From NCBI GenBank assembly GCA_947500575.1, contig CANMSI010000001.1, positions 806,001 through 870,000 of the forward strand: a stretch of 64,000 bases of DNA. Direction: 5' to 3'. Of the stretch, positions 17,683 to 25,104 are shown one piece after another; position 1 is the stretch's first letter; each line of letters opens with the position of its first letter. Made by a program: the position numbers and the translations under genes. The stretch comes from an uncultured Flavobacteriaceae bacterium (GTDB taxonomy: Bacteria; Bacteroidota; Bacteroidia; Flavobacteriales; Flavobacteriaceae). Below the pieces are notes generated by a model. That model had not been told where the DNA came from and made no database searches. It worked only from the letters and a program-made list of their open reading frames with translations.

Positions 17683-18414
17683 CTATAAACTCATTTTATC
17701 CTTGAAAATATAGGATTGTCTTCTAGACACTTCAACATCTTCTCCATTGTTCAATGTTAGTTTTAACTTACCGTTGAACCATGGAACCACATTTTTGATA
17801 TGTGCTGTATTAATGATTTGCTGCCTATTTGCTCTAAAAAATTGATCTTTGGGCAGCTTATCTTCAATTTGGTTCAGCGACTTATACAACATGGGTTTTT
17901 TATCCTCAAAAAACACCCGAGTATAATTTCCCACGATCTCAAAAAGAGCAATATCTCCAATGCGTACTAACCAACATTTTTCACCATCTTTTATAAAAAT
18001 CTGACTGGTACTAGTTAATTGGTGATCTGGATGTACTGTTTCATTCTCTGAATTCTCTAGTTTTTCAATTACTTTACTAATTGCTAGGGCAAATCGTTTC
18101 TCATTGATAGGCTTCAATAAATAATCCAACGCATTATATTCAAAAGATTTGATGGCATATTCGTCAAAAGCGGTGGTAAAAACAGTAATCGGAACCTCAT
18201 CTAACATTTCCAGTAGTTCAAAACCATCTTTCTCTGGCATATTAATATCTAAAAAAAGTAAATCTGGTTTGGTATTTTGAATAAGTTCATACCCCAAATC
18301 CACATTTTCGGCTTCCCCTATCAATTCTATTTCTTCATGATTCTTAATGAGTTCTTTTAGCTCATTTCGGGCTAAACGAGAATCCTCAACAATAACGGCT
18401 CTTATGGTACTCAT
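17683..18414 (-). CDS. LytTR-family response regulator
   Basis: A 243-residue two-domain regulator. The receiver domain (1-120) has the acidic pair EDSRLA, the phospho-acceptor Asp in LLFLDINMPEKDGFELL, the Thr/Ser position in ITVFTTAFDEYA, and the switch Lys in LLKPI. The LytTR DNA-binding domain (about 140-243) has the typical FYRxHRQ-like stretch QFFRANRQQIINTAHI and ends with EVSRRQSYIFKDK. Its start overlaps the upstream kinase gene by 4 bp. Three promoters 3-6 kb upstream carry direct repeats that match the LytTR consensus (20835-20905, 21137-21207, 23795-23865) and are its likely targets. The last residues run to 17683 without truncation. Confidence 0.92.
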   Translation of the reverse strand: MSTIRAVIVEDSRLARNELKELIKNHEEIELIGEAENVDLGYELIQNTKPDLLFLDINMPEKDGFELLEMLDEVPITVFTTAFDEYAIKSFEYNALDYLLKPINEKRFALAISKVIEKLENSENETVHPDHQLTSTSQIFIKDGEKCWLVRIGDIALFEIVGNYTRVFFEDKKPMLYKSLNQIEDKLPKDQFFRANRQQIINTAHIKNVVPWFNGKLKLTLNNGEDVEVSRRQSYIFKDKMSL

Positions 18415-19466
18415 GTCAATGGAATTTTAATATTTGCTACTACTTCATTACTCACTTCTTCTAATGAGAAAGTGCCTCTATTTCCGTATAAGAGGCGCAA
18501 GCGCTGTCTTATATTTTTTAGGCCCAATTGGGTAGAATTCTCATCAATAGTCAATTTCCCTGTATTGGTAACCTGGATATTCAACACCTTATCTTCCTTG
18601 TAGATCTTTAAACGAATACTGCCTCCATTTTTTAAATTAGCGATACCGTGTTTGGCAGCATTCTCTACCAACAATTGAATAATCATAGGAGGAATTTGAA
18701 AGCTAAGCGTTTCCTCTTCCACATTTTTTTCAAAGGTCAACCTATCCTCCATTTGAATTTTAGACAAGGCAATGTAATTATCTACCATCTCTAACTCTTC
18801 TTCCAAGGATATAGCATCTACATCGTTCTTCAGAAGTGTATATTGGAGCATTTCTGAAAGTTTGGTAATCATTTCTCTAGACTTATCCACATCCTCTAAC
18901 ATAAGTCCCCTTATGTTATTTAAACTGTTAAACATAAAATGCGGATTTACTTGCCCCTTTAAGGTATTCAGTTGTGCTTCTTTCAAAGCAGTATTTAACT
19001 CCATCGTCTCTACCTTATTTGCACTATTTCTCAAAAGAAATTTAATAGTGTAATAGAGCAGTGTCCACCCTAGAATGGATATAAAAGAATTAATTATCCC
19101 TAACAGATAATTCGATTTCTCCATAATAAAAGCAATTTCCTCTTCTGTTCTATCCCAGATAGATTCGTAAATGAGCTCTACAAGGATTACGACTCCAAAA
19201 TACACAAGGGTAAATACCAAAATGGCAATAGAAAGCTTAATAATGCTTTTCTTTTTAAAAATGCTAAGGTTGATATTTTTCTTTAGATAATACCGATGGA
19301 GTGAAGTAACTCCAATACCAGCAACGGTATAGGCAATAAAACTGTAAAAAAGATAGGTATTGCTAAAAGCAAATGCCAGTATAAAAACAGATGAATTTAA
19401 TATGCTCCAACCAAGAATTTGTAAGAGCCAGAAATACCTATTTTGTTTCTTTGCAGTTAATTGCAT
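18411..19466 (-). CDS. LytS-type sensor histidine kinase (active form)
   Basis: The 351-residue protein has four N-terminal transmembrane segments (about 10-135), a short coiled linker and a His_kinase (PF06580-type) core. The H-box is GQVNPHFMFNSLNN with the phospho-acceptor His176. The N-box is QLLVENAAKHG, and the G-box regions NTGK and GLKNIRQRL are intact. These are the hallmarks of kinases that phosphorylate LytTR regulators. It overlaps the regulator gene by 4 bp and follows the kinase paralogue by 7 bp, so all three are one transcript. The sensor part is only membrane helices with short loops, which suggests sensing of a membrane state or a hydrophobic peptide (inference). Confidence 0.92.
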   Translation of the reverse strand: MQLTAKKQNRYFWLLQILGWSILNSSVFILAFAFSNTYLFYSFIAYTVAGIGVTSLHRYYLKKNINLSIFKKKSIIKLSIAILVFTLVYFGVVILVELIYESIWDRTEEEIAFIMEKSNYLLGIINSFISILGWTLLYYTIKFLLRNSANKVETMELNTALKEAQLNTLKGQVNPHFMFNSLNNIRGLMLEDVDKSREMITKLSEMLQYTLLKNDVDAISLEEELEMVDNYIALSKIQMEDRLTFEKNVEEETLSFQIPPMIIQLLVENAAKHGIANLKNGGSIRLKIYKEDKVLNIQVTNTGKLTIDENSTQLGLKNIRQRLRLLYGNRGTFSLEEVSNEVVANIKIPLT

Positions 19467-19473
19467 GTGATGA

Positions 19474-20568
19474 TTACAAATTTGTTACTGTTTCTTGTTC
19501 TTTTATTTCTCTAATGGGCATACTGAGATTCACGGTTACCTTCCCCTCACTCTGAACACATTCAAACTCAAATTCTGTTTCAAACAAGAGTCGTAAACGT
19601 TGTCTTATTTTTTTAATATTGGAAGTATGCGAAGCGTGCATAGTTTCCAGGGCTCGATACTTTAATTCAATTATCAATTCTCCCTCACTTCGAAAAGAAG
19701 TTATGCTAACTTCTCCTCCTTTCTTTAAAAGAAAAATACCATATTTGGTAGCATTTTCTACAAGATTATGCACTAGCATGGGAGGTACTGGTAATTTTAA
19801 GGTATCTGCCGCTATTGCCTTGCTATTATAGCTTAGACGATCTCCGTATTGAATTTTAGAAAGTCCAATATAGTGCTCTACTATTTCTAATTCCTCTTCT
19901 AGGGGGATTAGATTTACATCATTCTTAGTCAAAGAGTATCGTAACATCTCGGATAGTTTAGTTAGCATTTTTCTGGATTCCGAGACATCTTCTAGCATCA
20001 GCCCTTTTATATTGTTTAGTGATGAAAACATAAATTCAGGGTTTACATGACCTTTTAAGGTATTTAACTGAGCTTGTTTTACCGAGTCTCTCAGTTTTAT
20101 CTTGGCCAACTGCGCCCTGCTTAGTTTCAGAAAAAGTTTGATCCCAAAATAAAAGGCAGTCCATCCTCCAATAATTATAGTATATCCTATAATGCTTGCA
20201 ATTCTATACCCCTCTGGTGGCTTTTCAAAGGACGTTGGCTCTTCTATTTCAAAATATTTCATTACAAAACCAATGACATAACCAAATGCATAAGAAACAT
20301 ATGGAAAGGCGATGGCGGCGAGCGCAATTCCAATAACTATTTTAAGTACACTCCATCCATTAAAATTGTCGAAAGAAATGTATTTTTTAAAAAAAAATCT
20401 TAAAATACAGGTTAAAAAAATACCGGTAACCGTAAGTCCAAAGAAGACTAGAAGTACTGCTGAAACACTAGTAGCAATTCCCGAGACCGAAACAGAAAAA
20501 GCAGATAAGGCTCCCCATCCGATCAACTGTAAAATCCAAAAAGAATATTTAGAAAAGGTATTTTTCAT
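19474..20568 (-). CDS. LytS-type kinase paralogue lacking the phospho-acceptor His (probable pseudokinase)
   Basis: The protein (364 residues) aligns along its length with the neighbouring kinase: four membrane segments, QAQLNTLKG linker, and the same core. The catalytic positions have changed, however. The H-box reads GHVNPEFMFSSLNN, with Glu178 (codon GAA at 20037-20035) where His is expected. The N-box is kept as LVENATKYG. The first G-box NTG is replaced by KYR, and the GLKNIRQRL block reads SNIKKIRQRL. It should therefore not autophosphorylate. The reading frame is intact and the membrane part is kept, so a regulatory or heterodimer role with the active kinase is more likely than simple decay. 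It is the first gene of the kinase-kinase-regulator operon. Confidence 0.88.
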   Translation of the reverse strand: MKNTFSKYSFWILQLIGWGALSAFSVSVSGIATSVSAVLLVFFGLTVTGIFLTCILRFFFKKYISFDNFNGWSVLKIVIGIALAAIAFPYVSYAFGYVIGFVMKYFEIEEPTSFEKPPEGYRIASIIGYTIIIGGWTAFYFGIKLFLKLSRAQLAKIKLRDSVKQAQLNTLKGHVNPEFMFSSLNNIKGLMLEDVSESRKMLTKLSEMLRYSLTKNDVNLIPLEEELEIVEHYIGLSKIQYGDRLSYNSKAIAADTLKLPVPPMLVHNLVENATKYGIFLLKKGGEVSITSFRSEGELIIELKYRALETMHASHTSNIKKIRQRLRLLFETEFEFECVQSEGKVTVNLSMPIREIKEQETVTNL

Positions 20569-20586
20569 GTAGATTTCTTGAATGGC

Positions 20587-20594
20587 TCAAATAT
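20587..20594 (-). promoter_or_regulatory. -7 box for the kinase operon
   Basis: On the minus strand the octamer reads TATATTTG, a full TAnnTTTG match, 18 bp before the ATG of the kinase paralogue. The leader would be short (about 12 bases). Upstream there are two ACCG-type elements (20628-20632 and 20603-20606 on the plus strand as CGGT), but their spacing is not that of the three LytTR sites, so autoregulation is not claimed. Confidence 0.5.
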
Positions 20595-20620
20595 AAGGGA
20601 ATCGGTCAAAATACCTAAGT

Positions 20621-20743
20621 TTACGAAGCGGTGTAAAAGGCGGCATACTTAAGAAGAAGTACCATTACAAATAAACAGAAGGTAAAAGGTCTAATTACTA
20701 AAACCTCCCTGAAATTGTTATTCTCTTTCCATCGATATTGCAT
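20621..20743 (-). CDS. 40-residue putative membrane peptide
   Basis: A short frame from ATG at 20743 to TAA at 20621 encodes 40 residues: a polar, Arg/Asn-rich N-terminal half (MQYRWKENNNFREVLVIRPF) and a hydrophobic C-terminal segment (CLFVMVLLLKYAAFY). The polar-then-hydrophobic layout is that of a real small membrane protein, and the ATG lies just 13 bp after the stop of the 17-codon ORF, so the two may be read from one LytTR-controlled transcript. An AGGGAGG purine run ends 1 bp before the ATG, closer than an ideal ribosome-binding site. No family recognised. It lies 52 bp upstream of the pseudokinase gene. Confidence 0.45.
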   Translation of the reverse strand: MQYRWKENNNFREVLVIRPFTFCLFVMVLLLKYAAFYTAS

Positions 20744-20756
20744 ACCTCCCTATATA

Positions 20757-20810
20757 TTAAATAAAGACACTTAGGATTAAGGTTACGATTAATTTAGCGA
20801 TTGCGATCAT
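20757..20810 (-). CDS. 17-residue hydrophobic peptide ORF
   Basis: The minus-strand ATG at 20810 opens a 17-codon frame, MIAIAKLIVTLILSVFI, ending at TAA 20757. Length alone is weak evidence. Support comes from its start context: the decamer ATTAAAACAA sits exactly 7 bp before the ATG, as it does before the 46-residue ORF next door, and both are preceded by the same LytTR promoter arrangement. The peptide would be a single short membrane helix, similar in character to small regulatory or holin-like peptides. Alternatively it could be a leader for the following 40-codon ORF. Confidence 0.4.
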   Translation of the reverse strand: MIAIAKLIVTLILSVFI

Positions 20811-20834
20811 TGTGGTTTTGTTTTAATTGTGTGA

Positions 20835-20905
20835 TAAAAGTAAATCTATTCTAAACGGTACAACATTAAATTATGATGAGCGGTACATTTGGTATTGCGA
20901 ACGGT
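20835..20905 (-). promoter_or_regulatory. LytTR-type promoter B (upstream of the 17-residue ORF)
   Basis: Read on the minus strand: half-site ACCGTTCGC (20905-20897), 12 bp, half-site ACCGCTCAT (20884-20876), 33 bp, then the -7-like box TACTTTTA (20842-20835). A third half-site, ACCGTTTAG (20859-20851), overlaps the -33 area. The 9-12-9 direct-repeat layout matches the known LytTR consensus of two [TA][AC][CA]GTTN[AG][TG] copies spaced by about 12 bp. The same layout and distances recur at 21137-21207 and 23795-23865. Confidence 0.7.
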
Positions 20906-20949
20906 TTTAACTCCCTAACATCGCAAATAATATAATTAAATCTTTCTAA

Positions 20950-21090
20950 TTAGTTGATCAAATGATATAAAAACGCTCCAACGGCGTAACCCGCTTCATA
21001 GATAAAAAACATTCCTGCCATTGCACATATAAGTGTGGCTTTAATTCTTTCTGTTCTTTTAATTAATTGAATTCTGTTAGTTGCTTTCAT
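20950..21090 (-). CDS. 46-residue small membrane protein
   Basis: The frame from ATG 21090 to TAA 20950 encodes 46 residues: a basic amphipathic N-terminus (MKATNRIQLIKRTERIKA) followed by a hydrophobic span (TLICAMAGMFFIYEAGYAVG) and a short tail ending LYHLIN. This is a convincing single-pass membrane protein with an N-in topology by the positive-inside rule. The start is preceded at 7 bp by ATTAAAACAA, shared with the 17-residue ORF. A complete LytTR-type promoter lies upstream, with the -7 box 46 bp before the ATG. I do not recognise the family. Likely co-regulated with the S9 peptidase gene. Confidence 0.6.
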   Translation of the reverse strand: MKATNRIQLIKRTERIKATLICAMAGMFFIYEAGYAVGAFLYHLIN

Positions 21091-21136
21091 GATGATATTG
21101 TTTTAATAATTAAACTTCTATTGCTTTAACTTGAAG

Positions 21137-21207
21137 TAAAAATAGTCTGAATATCAACAACATAGAACTTAAATATGATCAACGGTAGTTTTTTAATACT
21201 GAACGGT
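21137..21207 (-). promoter_or_regulatory. LytTR-type promoter A (upstream of the 46-residue ORF)
   Basis: Read on the minus strand: ACCGTTCAG (21207-21199), 12 bp, ACCGTTGAT (21186-21178), 33 bp, TATTTTTA (21144-21137). Both half-sites match the LytTR consensus [TA][AC][CA]GTTN[AG][TG] at every position, making this the best of the three sites. Directly after the second half-site all three promoters continue with CATAwTTTAA-like sequence, so conservation extends past the repeats. Confidence 0.75.
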
Positions 21208-21318
21208 CACTAAATACCTCCAATTCGTTTTATCATCATAGCATGTAACCAGAAAAAATACCTTTATCAGTGGCGCGAAGGGCCTTAAAGAAGCGAATTT
21301 GATAACAGAATAAGGCAT

Positions 21319-21343
21319 AAAAAAAGGGAGCCGTAGCTCCCTT
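21319..21343 (-). terminator. Intrinsic terminator of the S9 peptidase gene
   Basis: On the minus strand the stem AAGGGAGC / GCTCCCTT (8 bp, loop TACG) is followed by a run of seven T. It begins 22 bp after the stop codon at 21366 and separates the peptidase transcript from the LytTR promoter A. Confidence 0.85.
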
Positions 21344-21365
21344 AAGTTTGAATTAGAAAGTAATA

Positions 21366-23678
21366 TTAATCCTTTAGTGGTTTTGGGACTTCTTTCTGAC
21401 CTAAGTGTTTCGCATAGAAGCCCATCATAGACTTATATAAGGCAACGGAGTTTTCTTCTTTAGCAAAACCATGTCCCTCATCGTATTTAACCATATAAGG
21501 CACCTCAAAGCCTTTTGCACGCAGTGCACTTACTATTTGATCAGACTCATCTATATTTACTCTTGGATCATTGGCTCCTTGTACCACAAATAATGGCTTT
21601 TTAATCTTATCTATTTGGTATACTGGAGACACCTCTTTCATAATTTCCTTTTCCTCCGCAATGTCTTCATCATACCACATTTCTTTGATGATTTTTATAT
21701 ACGGTTTCCAATAGGGAGGAAACGTTTTCATAAAGGTAAACAGGTTAGAAACACCTACATAGTCTACACCACAGGCATACAAATCTGGAGTCTTCGTTAA
21801 ACCTCTTAAAACAGCATAGCCTCCATGGCTGCCTCCATAAATGGCCACTTTATCCTTATCTATCCAACCTTGCTCGATAGCATATTTTACTCCATCTTCT
21901 ACATCATCCATAGCCTTTCTACCAATTTGCTTAAACCCAGCTTCCAGGAATTCCTTTCCATAACCTCCAGAAATTCTGAAATTTACCTGCAAAGTAGCAT
22001 ATCCTCTACTAGCAAAAAGTTGTGTTTCCGGATTAAAACCCCAAGAATCACGTATCCCAGCGGGACCTCCATGCGGATTTACAATTAAAGGCACTTTCTC
22101 TCCTTGGACAGCTGCTTTAGGAAGGGTAATATACCCATGAAGTGTTAGGCCATCTCTACTTGTAAAGGTAATAGGGCGCATTTCCGCCATATCTTCCTCT
22201 TTCAACTGTGGCATTAAATTATAGAGTAATTTAAACTCGTTTTTCTTTACATCATAGGAGTAGTATACTCCATATAATCTATCACTTTGAACAAAAATTA
22301 GATATTGATCTTCATTATCAGTGAAATCTGCAATACTATATTCTTTCCCTTCGAATTCTTTTGTAATGCGCTTGTGCAGTTTTTTGTAGTACGCACTCAT
22401 AGGAACCACTACCTCTTTTGCTCCCTCATAGGAAAAATAGTCTAATTCCCAGTTTCTTTTTCTTGAAATTCCAACATCTGATACATCATACTGATCATTG
22501 GAGAATACTTTTTTGAGTATTTTATCCTCCTTCAGATCATATAACAAAATTTCTGCTTTGTCATTATCTAGGTTAGAAACCATATAGGCATCATGCGGGT
22601 TTTCAGTGGCATAGTTAAATTGAACAATGCCAAAAGCATCTTTCCAGTTTAAACTTTTAATAATTTCATACGTATTTGGCTCCTTAGCATAGTATAAATC
22701 TTGCTCCACACCATCTCTAATTTTTGTAAACCCTTTTAAATTACCGTCCTTATCAAAATTATAAGAAGCAATAGGATTTGCTGCATCCTCGTTCTTATAA
22801 AGTTGTTTCATTTCTCCAGTGACTACATTCACTTTATAAGGGTCAAAAATTTGCGCATTGTTTTTGTTCATAAGAACAATGATATGATCCTTATCTTCCT
22901 TCAACATTTCTGAAATTTGCGCCTGGATGCCATCAAATGGAGTTAAATCTTTAGAATTACTTCCATCGATGTTTACTGCAAACACATGGTAATTCTCATC
23001 GCCTCCATTATCCATTGAAAAGACAAGACGTTCATTATTAATCCATCCGTACCCTCGAATCAATTCTTCCTTCTCTTCTATGGCTCTTGTAACCTTTCCA
23101 GTACTTACTTCCTTAACGTATACATGACGTTTCCCAGCCTCATCTTTTTCTCGATATGATAGGTATTTTCCGTTTGGTGAAAAACGAAATGTAGAAGCCT
23201 TTGGTTTTCCAAAGTAGTCTTCCACAGTATACCTGTAGTCTCCTTGATCTAAGGATGATAAATCTGCTAGTTCTTTATCAGAGCTTGGCAAACTAGGGTT
23301 TCCAGGAATTGTTTTCTCTCCTTTTTCCATAGTAAGTGGAAATTCCATTCCGGCCTGGTAAAAAGTACCCTCCATTTTATTCCCTTCAACCGTGCTTACA
23401 TATTTAATTCCTGCTTGCTTAAATACAATCGTTAATTGATTTTCAGAAAAGCTAGTCTCATCCATAGGAATATCTGTAGCTCCCTGCGAGGGACTATCCA
23501 TGGTAGCGGTGTAGTTGCCGTCTGTTTCTGTGATATTAAAAACCAAAGGCACTTCGGTTCCTTGTACCGAAAGACTTCCTTTCCAGGAACCAGTAATTTC
23601 TTGTGCAAAAGTTTGTATTCCACATAGGAACAAAACCACAGCAATGACTTGCTTCATTTTAAAAGTGTTTGTTTTCAT
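21366..23678 (-). CDS. Exported S9-family (prolyl oligopeptidase-like) peptidase
   Basis: The protein (770 residues) has a signal peptide; the ATG at 23657 (MKQVIAVVLFLCGIQTFAQ) is an equally good start. Residues about 25-125 form a lipocalin-like beta domain (ITGSWKGSLSVQGTEVPLVF, MEGTFYQAGMEFPL). Next comes a beta-propeller region (FRFSPNGKYLSYREKDE, YGWINNERLVFSMDNGG) and a C-terminal alpha/beta hydrolase. The serine nucleophile is Ser617 in YGGSHGGYA, the Asp is in VQGANDPRV and the His is in DEGHGF. S9 enzymes cleave short peptides and are closed to folded proteins. It is predicted to be periplasmic or surface-exposed. LytTR promoter C lies upstream and a terminator downstream, so it is a single gene. 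Its place in a peptide-linked regulon suggests processing or clearing of small peptides (inference). Confidence 0.88.
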   Translation of the reverse strand: MKTNTFKMKQVIAVVLFLCGIQTFAQEITGSWKGSLSVQGTEVPLVFNITETDGNYTATMDSPSQGATDIPMDETSFSENQLTIVFKQAGIKYVSTVEGNKMEGTFYQAGMEFPLTMEKGEKTIPGNPSLPSSDKELADLSSLDQGDYRYTVEDYFGKPKASTFRFSPNGKYLSYREKDEAGKRHVYVKEVSTGKVTRAIEEKEELIRGYGWINNERLVFSMDNGGDENYHVFAVNIDGSNSKDLTPFDGIQAQISEMLKEDKDHIIVLMNKNNAQIFDPYKVNVVTGEMKQLYKNEDAANPIASYNFDKDGNLKGFTKIRDGVEQDLYYAKEPNTYEIIKSLNWKDAFGIVQFNYATENPHDAYMVSNLDNDKAEILLYDLKEDKILKKVFSNDQYDVSDVGISRKRNWELDYFSYEGAKEVVVPMSAYYKKLHKRITKEFEGKEYSIADFTDNEDQYLIFVQSDRLYGVYYSYDVKKNEFKLLYNLMPQLKEEDMAEMRPITFTSRDGLTLHGYITLPKAAVQGEKVPLIVNPHGGPAGIRDSWGFNPETQLFASRGYATLQVNFRISGGYGKEFLEAGFKQIGRKAMDDVEDGVKYAIEQGWIDKDKVAIYGGSHGGYAVLRGLTKTPDLYACGVDYVGVSNLFTFMKTFPPYWKPYIKIIKEMWYDEDIAEEKEIMKEVSPVYQIDKIKKPLFVVQGANDPRVNIDESDQIVSALRAKGFEVPYMVKYDEGHGFAKEENSVALYKSMMGFYAKHLGQKEVPKPLKD

Positions 23679-23794
23679 ATTTTAGTATTTAAAGTTTACG
23701 AGTGCGCAACGGCAGCGTATTGTCTTATTACCTAATTGGTAAACGCTACTACTATTTTGTTACACCCTTGGGCATATAATTGTATTTACCAAAA

Positions 23795-23865
23795 CAAAGT
23801 TAGCTTTAAAGAATAGCCAGTTGCATTAAAATATGACGAGCGGTAAAATGAGCAATCTAGACGGG
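23795..23865 (-). promoter_or_regulatory. LytTR-type promoter C (upstream of the S9 peptidase)
   Basis: Read on the minus strand: CCCGTCTAG (23865-23857), 12 bp, ACCGCTCGT (23844-23836), 33 bp, then TAACTTTG (23802-23795), a perfect TAnnTTTG -7 box. The first half-site is the weakest of the set, with one base off at its first position and one in the GTT core. The spacing 9-12-9-33 is identical to sites A and B. The leader to the peptidase start would be about 110-130 bases. Confidence 0.7.
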
Positions 23866-23900
23866 AATGCTGTATGTTTTTTTGGTAAAATGATATTGTT

Positions 23901-24254
23901 TTACTGCGCAGGCCAAAGAATTTCGTAGATAGAAGTGCCCAGCAGAAAGCCCAATATTAGCCCTAAGGCAATGGTAAAAAGATATACCCTAACTGTATTC
24001 ACTGTAAAAGGTTCTTTCAATGCAATAGGAATTCCGTTTTTACGAATTTGAATGTATCTTCCCTTTATTTTCATTGTACCGCCAAGTTGTAGGCTGTAGT
24101 TATTTCCGCCCAAAGAGAAAAAGTGTTCTGATCCAAAAATGGCATATTTTTCAGAAATACTGATACCATCTAAGAGTACTTTTACTTTGCCATACATAGA
24201 ATTATATACTTCGATTTTATGATTATCTAAGTAATATTCCGCACATTTCATCAT
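23901..24254 (-). CDS. Membrane-anchored protein of unknown function
   Basis: With the start at the ATG at 24254 (MMKCAEYYLDNHKIEVYNSM) the protein has 117 residues; an upstream in-frame start at 24287 adds 11 residues and cannot be excluded. The first 85 residues are beta-rich with Gly turns (FFSLGGNNYSLQLGGTMKIK), and a single transmembrane helix near the C-terminus (VYLFTIALGLILGFLLGTS) anchors it, leaving a short tail. No known motif. It is upstream of LytTR site C and transcribed in the same direction, so the site lies 36 bp beyond its stop and serves the next gene, not this one. Confidence 0.65.
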   Translation of the reverse strand: MMKCAEYYLDNHKIEVYNSMYGKVKVLLDGISISEKYAIFGSEHFFSLGGNNYSLQLGGTMKIKGRYIQIRKNGIPIALKEPFTVNTVRVYLFTIALGLILGFLLGTSIYEILWPAQ

Positions 24255-24516
24255 AGGTATATCTTTAACATATGTTAAGGGGAACACTTGTTATTTTTTC
24301 TAAAACAAAAATGGTTTTGGTTCTAAAACATTCTATCAAATTACTTGATACAATGCTTGGTTTGGTTTTGGTTTCCAAAAAAGAAAGGAGGGATTAATCT
24401 TTTATTAGGGGGCGCAAAATAGAAAATTTTATCTGCATCGCAAACAAAAAAATAACAAAAAAATTAAGTCTTTGAAATTGAAGAAATTGCAAGCATTCAA
24501 ATGAAAAAAAATAGTG

Positions 24517-25044
24517 TTAATTACGAGTTTTAAGAGGGTATTTATCAAAGACCTTTTGCACAATCTTTCTAAATTTCTCTTCCTTTACACTAGGAGATGC
24601 ATTTTCCCTAAAACTACTTTCGCTAATACCTTGCCAGTATAAAACGTCTCGTTGACTATCAATTAAGTCAAATTGTATTTGCCGTTCTAATTTAGGTTTT
24701 CCTAAAGGCAGTCCTACAGAGAGGCCGCCGCCAACATTTCTTCCCGTTCCTCCTACACCAACTCCTACGGTATTATTGGGAGACCCTTGATATGTTTTGC
24801 TCTGAATATTAATTAAAAAATCTGGTTCTTCGGATAACAAAAACCCCTTCATTTGCATGGTAGAATCTAACACCCTTAAAAGCCGCTTCGTGTCCAACTC
24901 ATTCATTCCAGCATCCATATCCGGATAATAATTATAGGTAGTATAAGCAGAAAAATCTACCTCCTTCTCGTAGTCGTGATAGACCCTTACAGCGTTGCAG
25001 GAAAGGCAACAGATAGCTAGCAAAAGATATCCTAAGTACTTCAT
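24517..25044 (-). CDS. DUF4136 lipoprotein
   Basis: I choose the ATG at 25044, which starts a lipoprotein signal peptide (MKYLGYLLLAICCLSC, Cys16); the longer frame from 25074 would mask it. The mature chain shows the DUF4136 pattern: VDFSAYTTYNYYPD near the N-terminus, a KGFLLSEEPDFLINI strand, a glycine-rich loop (VGVGVGGTGRNVGGGLSVG) in the middle, and a WQGISESSF block. DUF4136 proteins are outer-membrane or periplasmic lipoproteins of unknown role. It lies 60 bp downstream of the obg gene on the same strand. Confidence 0.85.
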   Translation of the reverse strand: MKYLGYLLLAICCLSCNAVRVYHDYEKEVDFSAYTTYNYYPDMDAGMNELDTKRLLRVLDSTMQMKGFLLSEEPDFLINIQSKTYQGSPNNTVGVGVGGTGRNVGGGLSVGLPLGKPKLERQIQFDLIDSQRDVLYWQGISESSFRENASPSVKEEKFRKIVQKVFDKYPLKTRN

Positions 25045-25104
25045 AAACAGGGATTCTTTTATAAATGTAACCAAAAAAGCAGTGTGGAAAGAGGAATATG
25101 TATA

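Noticed and set aside
20601-20632. Possible fourth LytTR site before the kinase operon
   Set aside because: The two CGGT elements are 26 bp apart and not 21 bp, and the flanking CATA block and 33-bp distance to a -7 box are missing.
24255-24516. AT-rich spacer searched for a small gene or regulatory RNA
   Set aside because: No ORF with coding character and no stable hairpin beyond simple A/T and GGTTTT runs.
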